Below, one piece after another: positions 49,368 through 58,700 of a stretch of DNA of 64,000 bases. The notes under the pieces are model-generated. The model was not told the DNA's origin. It saw nothing but the letters and a program-made list of their open reading frames with translations, and did no database searches. Position numbers and translations under genes: made by a program. The DNA lies in IMG/VR virus record IMGVR_UViG_3300033143_006101, positions 1 through 64,000 of that record. The stretch is one strand, 5' to 3'. Every line of letters starts with the position of its first letter. Positions within the stretch are counted from its first letter, which is position 1. The stretch comes from a virus.

Positions 49368-49388
49368 CATAAAGTAGGAGAAAAATAG

Positions 49389-51128
49389 ATGAATAACTTT
49401 ACAAGTATTATAATAATTAATTGGAATGGGGTTCGATTTTTAACAACGGCTATTAGTTCTCTTTACAGATTCAGGAATAAAACTCCTTTTGAAATAATTA
49501 TAGTAGATAATGGATCCACAGATAAAAGTGTAAAGTATATAAAACGTATCACACATGAAAAATCAAATATAATAGCTATTTTTAATAAAGATAATAAAGG
49601 TTTTACAGTTGCTAATAACCAAGGAATAGAAGCTGCTACTGGAAAATATGTAATGCTTTTAAATAATGATATAGAAATAAGAGGCAGTGAATGGTTAGAT
49701 AAAATGATTAATTTTCTAATAATAAATCCAGAAGCAGGTGTAATAGGACCGCGTGGTGGAATTCTAACTAAAAGTTTAGAATTTATAGGCATAAAACCAA
49801 ATGAATATAATGGTATGGTAGATTATATCGAAGGATGGTGTTTTTTATTTAAAAGATCACTTGCTGAAAAAATTAAATTATGTCGTGAAGAACTATGGGA
49901 TATGAAAGCAAATTATCTATGTGAAGAAATGTTTATCTTTGCTGAAGATTCAGAATTTTGCCAACGTTCTAAAATGTTAGGACACGAATGTTATCAAATA
50001 GGTAACGTACCTATTCATCATTTTGGAAATTCCACTATTAAACATCAAGTAAAAGAAAATCCCGATGCAGATTACGATTATAAAGATGTAAGTAATGATA
50101 GTACTCAAATATTAAAAAATCTATTAAATAATAAACAATTAGTTAATACTGATATAAAAAAGATTTTAATAATGAGAGGTAATGCTAGAGGAGATGTTTT
50201 AAATACCACACCAGCTATAAAAGCATTAAGAAAAAAACATCCTGATGCTTTTATAGGTTTTGTTTGTTTTTATCCTTCTTTTGATATTTTAAATCTAAAT
50301 CATGATTTGGATTGTGTTTTTCCTGTTCTTGAAGAAACAATACATGGATTTCATCCAAAATTACTTCAGTTTGAATGGGATGAAATATATCATTTAGGAG
50401 ACAAAATGTTTCCAAGTATGAAGACAGTCATAGACCATTTTTACAATAGTGATGCAATAATAGATACTAAACATGAATTAATGGCTTCGCAGGATGTGAG
50501 TACAAGAATGAAAAGAGGAGCAGCAAAGAAACCTTATTCTAAGATTTTTGCTGAAATGATTAATATTGAATTAGATGATTTAAAACCTACTTTAAATATC
50601 AGCTCAAAAGTAATAAATGATGCCAAAAAGTTATTACAACATTTAGATAAAAAAAGAAAAACAGTAGCTTTATGTCTTGATTCTCATTGGATAACACGTA
50701 CTTACCCTATACCCAAAAGAACAAATATAATACATAGTTTATTAAAAGAATACAATGTAGTATTATTAGGAATAAGTAGTTATCGATTTAAAACACCTGA
50801 AGCTAATCATTTTGTTAATCTATTAAATCGAACATCAATAGAGTTATTATGTGCTATATTAAATCAAATTGATGCTATTGTTACAATAGATACATTAACA
50901 CTTCATATAGGTTTAGCTTATAAAAAACCAATGGTATCTCTATGGAATATAACAGAACCATTTCATGTAATGTCATACCAACCAAAGAATCAAATAAAAT
51001 TATTTTCGGATTTAGCATGTTCACCATGTTATTTAGAAGTCTGCACAAATCATAATTATGCTTGTTACAACCAACTCTTCCCAGAACGAATTGTAGATGC
51101 ATTACATTATTTAATAAAGGATAAATAA
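49389..51128 (+). CDS. Bifunctional glycosyltransferase: GT2 fused to GT9 (heptosyltransferase-like)
   Basis: The product has 579 residues. Residues 1 to about 250 are GT2: SIIIINWNGVRFL, IIVDNGSTDKS, MLLNNDIEI, FIFAEDSEFCQR. From about 255 the GT9 domain begins with KKILIMRGNARGDVLNTTPAIKALRKKHP, the usual start of ADP-heptose:LPS heptosyltransferases, and ends VTIDTLTLHIGLAYKKPMVSLWN. The second half therefore may transfer heptose from ADP-heptose. The phage also encodes a heptose kinase at 9195-10151, which fits one pathway (inference). It follows the GT2-like gene by 21 bases. Confidence 0.82.
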   Translation: MNNFTSIIIINWNGVRFLTTAISSLYRFRNKTPFEIIIVDNGSTDKSVKYIKRITHEKSNIIAIFNKDNKGFTVANNQGIEAATGKYVMLLNNDIEIRGSEWLDKMINFLIINPEAGVIGPRGGILTKSLEFIGIKPNEYNGMVDYIEGWCFLFKRSLAEKIKLCREELWDMKANYLCEEMFIFAEDSEFCQRSKMLGHECYQIGNVPIHHFGNSTIKHQVKENPDADYDYKDVSNDSTQILKNLLNNKQLVNTDIKKILIMRGNARGDVLNTTPAIKALRKKHPDAFIGFVCFYPSFDILNLNHDLDCVFPVLEETIHGFHPKLLQFEWDEIYHLGDKMFPSMKTVIDHFYNSDAIIDTKHELMASQDVSTRMKRGAAKKPYSKIFAEMINIELDDLKPTLNISSKVINDAKKLLQHLDKKRKTVALCLDSHWITRTYPIPKRTNIIHSLLKEYNVVLLGISSYRFKTPEANHFVNLLNRTSIELLCAILNQIDAIVTIDTLTLHIGLAYKKPMVSLWNITEPFHVMSYQPKNQIKLFSDLACSPCYLEVCTNHNYACYNQLFPERIVDALHYLIKDK

Positions 51129-51129
51129 T

Positions 51130-51462
51130 ATGAAAGGAAAGTGTGCGAAAGTAACTACTATAGCTATAATAGTAAATAATGGTGAATACTGGGTAGGAAC
51201 AAATTGGTGTGAAATCCCACAAGAAACGTGCCCAAGAGATGAACAAGGTTTTAAAACAGGTGAAGGGTATGAGTTATGTAAAGATGTTTGTTTACAGAGA
51301 TATCATGCAGAAATAGATGCTTGCATTAATGCTGGATTAAATGCGAAAGGAGCAGATTTGTATTTAATAGGTCATTACTATTGTTGTGATGATTGTAAGA
51401 AAGTCATGAAAGAATTTGGTATAAAAAATATTCATATATTTAGTAAATCAGATAAGGAATAG
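51130..51462 (+). CDS. Cytidine/deoxycytidylate-deaminase-fold protein
   Basis: The product has 110 residues. It has the zinc motif RYHAEIDAC (HAE) and a downstream CCDDCKKVM, where the canonical P-C-x-x-C is Cys-Cys-x-x-Cys. An extra Cys-rich part (NWCEIPQETCPRD, ELCKDVCLQRY) is present. Members deaminate cytosine-containing nucleotides or other bases. The phage role is unclear, and its place inside a glycan cassette is unexpected. It starts one base after the fusion gene stop. Confidence 0.75.
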   Translation: MKGKCAKVTTIAIIVNNGEYWVGTNWCEIPQETCPRDEQGFKTGEGYELCKDVCLQRYHAEIDACINAGLNAKGADLYLIGHYYCCDDCKKVMKEFGIKNIHIFSKSDKE

Positions 51463-51465
51463 AAA

Positions 51466-52191
51466 ATGGAAAAATGCATTTGTAATCATAAAAAAACAAT
51501 AGAATCTTTTACTATCAAAGTTAATGAAATGGAATTAATATATGCACGGTGCAATAATTGTTTATCATACAGAATGATGAATCCTCTTAATACTGAAGAA
51601 ATACTTGAATATTATAATAAAGAAAAACCAACTCGAGTATCTGCAGATTTTAGAAAAGCTTTAGCACATACTGCAAATGAGGATTTTAAAGCATTAAAAC
51701 AATATAATACAGATCATGTATGTAGAGGAAAAAGATTATTAGATATAGGATGTTCAGAAGGTACTTTTGTCCAGGTTACTGCACAACGAAAATATGATGC
51801 TTATGGAATAGATATAGCTACTGAATTAATTGCATATGGAAAAGAAAGAGGGGTGGCTCTTGAAGTAGCAGATTACTTATCATTTAATAAACAATCTTGG
51901 GATATAATAACATTACATGATGTATTAGAACATGTATATCAACCAAGAAAATATTTAGAAAAAGCTTACACAGAGTTAACTCCTAGTGGAATAATCCAAC
52001 TTAGATTTCCAGCATATATTTATGCTAATAATTTGGAAACATGGGGGCATGCAAGAACAGATCATAATTGGTTGTTTAATATACAAGGGCTTATTGTAAC
52101 ATTAACTGAGATAGGATTTGAAAATTTCAGAGTCCTAGATTACAAGCATGGGGCATACCCGGGTTGTGTTATGATTATGTGCCAAAAATAA
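51466..52191 (+). CDS. SAM-dependent methyltransferase (Methyltransf_11/23-like)
   Basis: The product has 241 residues. The N terminus carries four Cys (EKCICNH, RCNNCLSY), resembling the zinc-binding segment of SAM enzymes that methylate sugar nucleotides. RLLDIGCSEGTFVQV is motif I and DIITLHDVLEHVYQPRKYL is motif IV. It is likely a sugar or small-molecule C/O-methyltransferase of the cassette. Spacing to the previous gene is three bases. Confidence 0.78.
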   Translation: MEKCICNHKKTIESFTIKVNEMELIYARCNNCLSYRMMNPLNTEEILEYYNKEKPTRVSADFRKALAHTANEDFKALKQYNTDHVCRGKRLLDIGCSEGTFVQVTAQRKYDAYGIDIATELIAYGKERGVALEVADYLSFNKQSWDIITLHDVLEHVYQPRKYLEKAYTELTPSGIIQLRFPAYIYANNLETWGHARTDHNWLFNIQGLIVTLTEIGFENFRVLDYKHGAYPGCVMIMCQK

Positions 52192-52217
52192 ATGAGATGA
52201 ACTAAAAGGAGATTAAT

Positions 52218-53180
52218 ATGAATTTAGGAAAGGATCCCATTATTCAACGATGGGAAAATAATTACGATGAAAATGTACTTAATAAAGCATTTAACGGAGA
52301 AGATGTAAGACCTTATAAATTTTTACTAAATAATACACATTATCATAATGTTCCAGTAGTGCTGGTGGCTGCAGGACCATCATTAGATAATAATCTAAAA
52401 TACCTTAAAGATTTTCAGAAAAATGCTATTATTTTAGCAGTTGATGTTATCCTTTTTAAACTACTAGAATACGACATAATACCAGATTTTGTGGTTAATA
52501 TAGACCCTTCTGATATGTTTATTCGCTTTTGGGAGGATTTAGACACATCAAATTTAACTCTTATTTGTCCCACAACAACACATCCAAAAGTGCTACAAAC
52601 ATGGAAAGGAAGAAAGTTCTTTTATAATCAAATAGATCAAAAGAAATCAGAAAAAGGAAGAGCTCTTAAAAGATTAATAAAAACCACAGCGGGATATGGG
52701 AAAGTAATCAATCGCTATTTTATAGGAGCAACATCGGCTCAAATAGCATCAATATTCAATCCTGATCCTTTAATCTTGGTTGGATATGATTTTGCATATA
52801 CTGGTGGAAAAGCTTATTGTGACGGATTTTTAGAAAGAAAAATATACGATGACACAACAGAAAAAGGATCACCAGAACATATTAGAAATATTAATTCACT
52901 GAAGTATAGAGAACGAAATGAAGAAATGAAAGTAAAAGATATTTATGGTATGGAAGTATATACATCAAAACAGCTTAACTTTTATAGCATTGTATTAATT
53001 CATTTACTTTATAACGAATTACGCATTAAGAACGTAATTAATGCAACTGAAGGTGGTGTTCTAAAAGATACCCCAAACATGTCATTAAAAAATGCTTTAA
53101 ATCAATATTGTAAATCGGAAATCCAAAAGAAAGATGTATTTAGTTTAATTAAAAGAAAAAAGAAAAGGCGTAAGAAATGA
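52218..53180 (+). CDS. DUF115 / Maf-type protein (motility accessory factor-like glycosyltransferase)
   Basis: The product has 320 residues. VPVVLVAAGPSLDNNLKYLKDF at 49-70 and AIILAVDVILFKLLEYDIIPDFVVNIDPSD at 74-103 are the DUF115 signature (G-P-S-L ... D ... P-D-x-V-V-x-x-D). TSAQIASIFNPDPLILVGYDFAYTGGKAY continues it. Maf proteins attach pseudaminic or legionaminic acids to flagellin. The C terminus is very Lys/Arg-rich. Its stop overlaps the ATG of the next tail gene by four bases, so the protein is coupled to a tail component. A perfect phage promoter lies inside it at 52402-52433. Confidence 0.8.
   Translation: MNLGKDPIIQRWENNYDENVLNKAFNGEDVRPYKFLLNNTHYHNVPVVLVAAGPSLDNNLKYLKDFQKNAIILAVDVILFKLLEYDIIPDFVVNIDPSDMFIRFWEDLDTSNLTLICPTTTHPKVLQTWKGRKFFYNQIDQKKSEKGRALKRLIKTTAGYGKVINRYFIGATSAQIASIFNPDPLILVGYDFAYTGGKAYCDGFLERKIYDDTTEKGSPEHIRNINSLKYRERNEEMKVKDIYGMEVYTSKQLNFYSIVLIHLLYNELRIKNVINATEGGVLKDTPNMSLKNALNQYCKSEIQKKDVFSLIKRKKKRRKK
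52402..52433 (+). promoter_or_regulatory. Putative internal phage promoter (perfect match)
   Basis: ACCTTAAA (52402-52409), 16 bases, then CTATTATT (52426-52433). It is identical in both boxes and spacing to the promoter at 14064-14095. It lies inside the coding part of the DUF115 gene and could drive the downstream tail and fibre genes from 53177. Confidence 0.6.
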
Positions 53181-55738
53181 TAGGTGATATAAATAATTTT
53201 GTTCTATCCTCTAGAAGTCTAGAAAACGGCACAACAACTCTTACTTTTGAATTCGATAAGCCTAGTGGAGATTATGGTGCTTACAAATTATACCAGAAAC
53301 TTGCTGGTGGAGGTTTTGAAGAAGCCAAATTAAGAATAGATTATGCTCATTATAAAGAAGATTATGAAGCTGATTACACCTACGAAGCAAACAATAAAGT
53401 TTATTTCGAATACTCTTTTGGACCAGGAATAACAGATGGCAGATTAATAGAATTCAGATTAAGGGCTATCTCTGTTGCAAACGAACTCTCAAATCCTTCT
53501 TCAACTTTAGATATCTATATAGCACCTTCTATACCAACAAATTTTTTAACTACTTATAATGGTTATGAAATAAATCTAGATTGGGATGATTTAAATACTT
53601 CTACAGGAATGAATTCTCACGTATTAAATTTTATTGTTAGAAGAAAGGGTGTCACAGAAATTCCTACTAGTGCAGTAGAATATGATACAGAAACATATAC
53701 ACTTACACATACATCATTTACAAAAGGATCAGCATTATGGGTAATTGATATTGCTAAAAGAAGTAAATGGTTTGGTAATATAACAACAGAAGGTGAATTT
53801 GTTTTATCAGATGCAAATAAAATTACTTTATCAAGTGACACTGCCTCAAACTATACTATTTTAAAAGATAATCTAAGATTTTTGATAGAGAAGAGCTCAG
53901 ATATAACAAATTTAGGATATCCAACTACAAGTGCTTTTATAGATACTACTTTTACAATTGATTATTATTATATATATACTGTAGCTGTTGAAGGGGGAGA
54001 TAGTCAAGAAAGTGAAGAAGTTAAATTTCCTTTATTTGCAATAGATGTTAATAAAGCATATCCTTATTTAAGATCCCCGGGTAATTCGGACAATGAAATA
54101 TTACAACAACCTTATTGGAAATATCTAAAAGAAGTTTTAATTGATGCAAACTATTATGATAAAACACAATTTGCAATTCCTTTTTTTAAACATGAAGAGT
54201 ATAATCTAAAAGGATATATAGGAGTTAGTGAATGTAAAGTAGATATATTCGTTAATAATATCTATGATCATACAGTAATATCGGGTACTTATGGAGAATT
54301 TGATATAGATTATCCATTTAAGAAAGGAGAAACAGAAATCTATATTCAAGCCAGGGATAAATACAATATAAAATTCTCAAGAAAGAGTGCCCCTTATAGT
54401 ATTAGAACACTTAATATGTATACATGGTTTTCTGCATTAGGTAAAGAATACAAAGAGATAGTAGATACTATTTTAGAAATTAGAAATACTGTGGATATAA
54501 CTAATGTAACTTATGGTGTCTATCAAGATGTTTATGCTCCTTTTATAGAGATATATAAATCTGGGGATGAAGATAGTGATGCTTTTATGACTATGGCATC
54601 AGAAGTATTTAAAGCATTTGAATATGCTGCATACGATAAAAGCTTAGAGATGGTATTAGATGCCTTTCAAGCGAAAATCCCAGAGTTTGATCATTATGAA
54701 TTATTTTTTAATAATGATCATGTGGAAACACATAAATCAGGAGGAACATTTACATATAGAGATAGCGTATTATCCGGGTTAAATTATTGGTATGGTATTT
54801 CAGCTTTTAATACTAGTACTGGAGCAGAAACAGATGCTACAACAATAAGAGTAGATAGAAGATGGTGGGAAAGAGGATATAATGGTATCAATGTTATAAC
54901 ATGGGATGAAATTAAAAATGCTGATAATTATAAAATATATAAAGGATCCGATGAAGAGGAATTGGCTTATATTACAACTACTCCAGCTAATTTATATTGT
55001 GATATAGGACAACATGCAGAAATTGTATCTAATACACCACGGTTGTTTAATTATACTAGTTTAGATAAACCCAGTAATATAGTAGTGGATAATGGTGTTT
55101 ATGTAACAAAAATCCATGAAAGACTTAAAAAACCCAATGCAATGACTATTGTTTTATTCGGAGTAGGTTATCAAGAAATTCCAGATATGGAAATGTATAG
55201 AATTCGGATTTTATTAGATAAACTTATTCCTCCAGAAATAAGATATACATTACTCTTTGCTCGGGATCCAGAAGTCGATGTTATAATTGGTAAAGAGATT
55301 ACTGCTAATGGTATCCATTACATGCTTAGTGGAGATATCTGGTCCGGATTATATTTAGATATTACAAACTCTAACCCACTCGAAGTAGTTACATCTAATG
55401 AGGTTCCTGAAGAATACTTAACATATACAGATATCGATGGTAGTACAGAAGAATATGATAATATAATTACAGCAATTTATCAATCAGATCCACAATCTGA
55501 TCCAAATGGGTTTAGTCATATTAGTTGGGAAGCAGATGGGGATCCTGGAGATATCATGTTTCAATACAGGATATCAGAAGATGGAATAACATTTAATGCA
55601 TGGTCAGAAGAAATAGATGCCATTGAAAATAGTATTAAAGTTTTTAGTGAAGATCCTGTTTCATTCGAATACAGACTTGTATTTTACTCTCCAAATTGGA
55701 GTGATACTGATAACGTAAGAGTTTTAGAGATAGTATAG
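53177..55738 (+). CDS. Large baseplate/tail protein with FN3-like repeats
   Basis: The product has 853 residues. Successive beta-sandwich segments are visible: NNFVLSSRSLENGTTTLTFEFDKPSGDYGAYKLYQKL, ATYNGYEINLDWDDLNTSTG, GVTEIPTSAVEYDTETYTLT, and later GINVITWDEIKNADNYKIYKGSD. These are fibronectin-III-like repeats. The C-terminal part has EMYRIRILLDKLIPPEIRYTLLFARDPEVDVIIG, like tail proteins of the gpI type. The start overlaps the DUF115 stop by four bases. It is likely part of the outer baseplate or fibre attachment. Confidence 0.7.
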   Translation: MIGDINNFVLSSRSLENGTTTLTFEFDKPSGDYGAYKLYQKLAGGGFEEAKLRIDYAHYKEDYEADYTYEANNKVYFEYSFGPGITDGRLIEFRLRAISVANELSNPSSTLDIYIAPSIPTNFLTTYNGYEINLDWDDLNTSTGMNSHVLNFIVRRKGVTEIPTSAVEYDTETYTLTHTSFTKGSALWVIDIAKRSKWFGNITTEGEFVLSDANKITLSSDTASNYTILKDNLRFLIEKSSDITNLGYPTTSAFIDTTFTIDYYYIYTVAVEGGDSQESEEVKFPLFAIDVNKAYPYLRSPGNSDNEILQQPYWKYLKEVLIDANYYDKTQFAIPFFKHEEYNLKGYIGVSECKVDIFVNNIYDHTVISGTYGEFDIDYPFKKGETEIYIQARDKYNIKFSRKSAPYSIRTLNMYTWFSALGKEYKEIVDTILEIRNTVDITNVTYGVYQDVYAPFIEIYKSGDEDSDAFMTMASEVFKAFEYAAYDKSLEMVLDAFQAKIPEFDHYELFFNNDHVETHKSGGTFTYRDSVLSGLNYWYGISAFNTSTGAETDATTIRVDRRWWERGYNGINVITWDEIKNADNYKIYKGSDEEELAYITTTPANLYCDIGQHAEIVSNTPRLFNYTSLDKPSNIVVDNGVYVTKIHERLKKPNAMTIVLFGVGYQEIPDMEMYRIRILLDKLIPPEIRYTLLFARDPEVDVIIGKEITANGIHYMLSGDIWSGLYLDITNSNPLEVVTSNEVPEEYLTYTDIDGSTEEYDNIITAIYQSDPQSDPNGFSHISWEADGDPGDIMFQYRISEDGITFNAWSEEIDAIENSIKVFSEDPVSFEYRLVFYSPNWSDTDNVRVLEIV

Positions 55739-55748
55739 GAGATAATTC

Positions 55749-58700
55749 ATGCCATATATTACAGTTCCTACCAGAACCCAAACACTGTCATCAATGTATG
55801 CAGATATAAATCAGCTACAATCTAATATAAATGCGATGTTAGATGCATCCAAAGCGTTTACTGATTTAGCTGTTGATGAAGATGTAACATTTAGCGGTCT
55901 TACAGCAATGCGATTACTTGCTATTGATTCATCTAATAAAGTAGTAAATACTAATTTAAATCAATGGATAAATGGTACCGGTAATCAAATTACTGTTACA
56001 GATAATGGTAATGGAACAGTTACTATGTCTGCTCCTCAAGATATTCATTCTGGGGCATCTCCTACTTTTGCTGACTTGACTCTATCTTCTCCCTCTACAA
56101 TATATGGTTTAGATCATGATAGTTTTGCTGGTTATGTGGCAGCAGAGCATTTAAATTGGACAGTAAATACCGGAAGTGTTATTGATGATAATAACATAGC
56201 TGCAAGTTCAATTACACAACATGAAGGTAGTATTACTCATAACAATTTAGCAGGAGTTACAGCTAAAGAACATATAGATTGGACAGTTGATGCTGATCCA
56301 TATAATGTACATAAATTAAATATCACATGGGATTCTATAACACAACATGAAGCTCAGATCAATCATGACAATTTATTTGGATTTGTAGCACTTGAACATA
56401 TCGATTGGACTAATGCAACTCAGAATATAGATACAAGTGGTACAATTAATGGTACTACTTTAAAATATAATGAAATAGATATAAATAATAGTAACGCTCT
56501 TAGTAATGTAGTCTATTTAGATATAGACAATACATTTCTAGAAAATATGATTATAACAAAAGATCTTACTGTTATAGGTGATTTTATTGTAATAGGTGAT
56601 ACATATGCTGCAGAAGTTGAAACAGTGCTTATTTCAGATAATCTTGGTATTATTAATTATGGTGAGACTGGTACAGGCATAACAGCTGGTTTTGCTGGTT
56701 GGGAAGTAGATAGAGGTATTTATGCCGCTCCTTATAGATGGGGATTTGAGGAATCTACTGATACTTGGAGATTAGGTGAATCCTATTATGATATAGATGT
56801 AACTACTTCAACCGGAACTTTTGTAGTAGGAGATATAATTTTAACATCTACTGGAGAACGTGGTAAGGTGTTTGATATTACTGGAAGCGTTTTATCTACA
56901 GGTGTTCATGTAGGTGTTTTTTCTACAGGAATGTATGTATATACTTCTACTGGTGCAGCTGGAACAATCACATCCGTATCAGAAGTTGAATCTTTGCAAG
57001 CAGTTGCAACTCGAGAAGATAGTCCTACTTTAAATGGAATACCTTATTGGAATAATACACTTAAACAATTTAATACAAGTTCGAGTATTGTTTGGGATAC
57101 TTCAACGACAGGAGCAGCTAAAGGAGATCTATTAATACGTAGTAGTACTGGATTTACAAGATTAGCTGTTGGATCCAATGGACAAACAATAATAGCGGAT
57201 AGCTCTGAAACTACAGGGATTAAATGGGCCGGGCATGATTCACTTGATGAATATGTTGCCAATGAACATATAGATTGGACGGGGGCCAGTGCTGGAACAA
57301 TTGATCCTACAAATTTAGGATTACATGCAAGTCGACATGAAATTGGTGGGGCTGATCTTATAGATCATGATAATTTAACAAACACACATGATCTTACAAC
57401 TGACATTGATCACGATACAATTACAAATAATCATAATCTTACAACTGATATTGATCATGATCAATTAACAAATTTTGTTGCAAATAAACATATAGATTGG
57501 ACAGGAGCTAGTAATAATCTAGTTACATCTGGATACATTAGAATATCTAATAATGAAATTAGATTTTATGACAATGGATCCAATTATGTAGGATTTAAAG
57601 CTCCCGCTTTAACAGGAGATCAAATTTGGACACTACCTGATTCTGATGGAACTACAGGTCAAGTCCTAGCAACAAGTTCTGGTTTATTATATTGGTCTGA
57701 TATAGTTGCAACTTCTGTCATTTCGGATTCAGATGGTAATACATTATTAGGAACCGGTACAGGTACTAATTTAAGTTCACCTGATGCAACATATAATACT
57801 TTTATTGGTGTTAATGCTGGCTATGATGTCACAACAGGTGATTATAATTGTTATATAGGATATTATGCTGGTGAGAATACAGGAGTTGATGTACAATACC
57901 AAACATTTATTGGTGCCTATGCTGGACAGAACAACACTGCTAGTTATGCTACAGCAATTGGATATCAAGCCGGTTTAGCTTGTGCAGGTACTGGTGTAGC
58001 TATAGGGTATCTAGCTGGACAATCTGGTTTAAGTTATGGTGTGGCTATAGGACAGGAGTGTGCTACTGGAGGATTAGGATCAAGAAGTGTAGCAATAGGT
58101 TATAAATCATGTTTTGGTAATGCTAATGGAGCTCAAGATTGTGTCTTTGTAGGATATACAGCCGGTTTAAATAATGCAGGTGGTGATGGAAATACAGGAG
58201 TGGGTGCTAGTGCATGTAAAAATGCTGGTGCTAAAACTGGTAATACTGCTATAGGTAACCATAGTCAATATGATGCTTCTGGTAATTATAATACATCCTT
58301 TGGTGCTCATTCACTATATGATTGTGGTGGTGGTTATAATGTAGCAGTAGGCTATGAAGCTGGACATTTTGTAACTAATAATTATAATATACTTATAGGA
58401 TTTCAAGCTGGTTATAGATGTCAAGGTAGTTATAATATAGGTATTGGACGAAAAGCATGTGGAAATGATACAGGAGGAACTAAAGATTATAATGTTGCTA
58501 TAGGAGATATCTCCCTAACTGCAATAACTACTGCTGTTGATAATACTGCTATAGGTACTAATTCAGGAAGTGTTTTAACTACTGGTTCTTCTAATGTGTT
58601 AATAGGTCATGATGCTGGTAGTACTTTAACAACTGAATCAAATCTACTTTATATAGAAAATACAAATTCTGCAACACCCCTCATTTATGGTGAATTTGAT

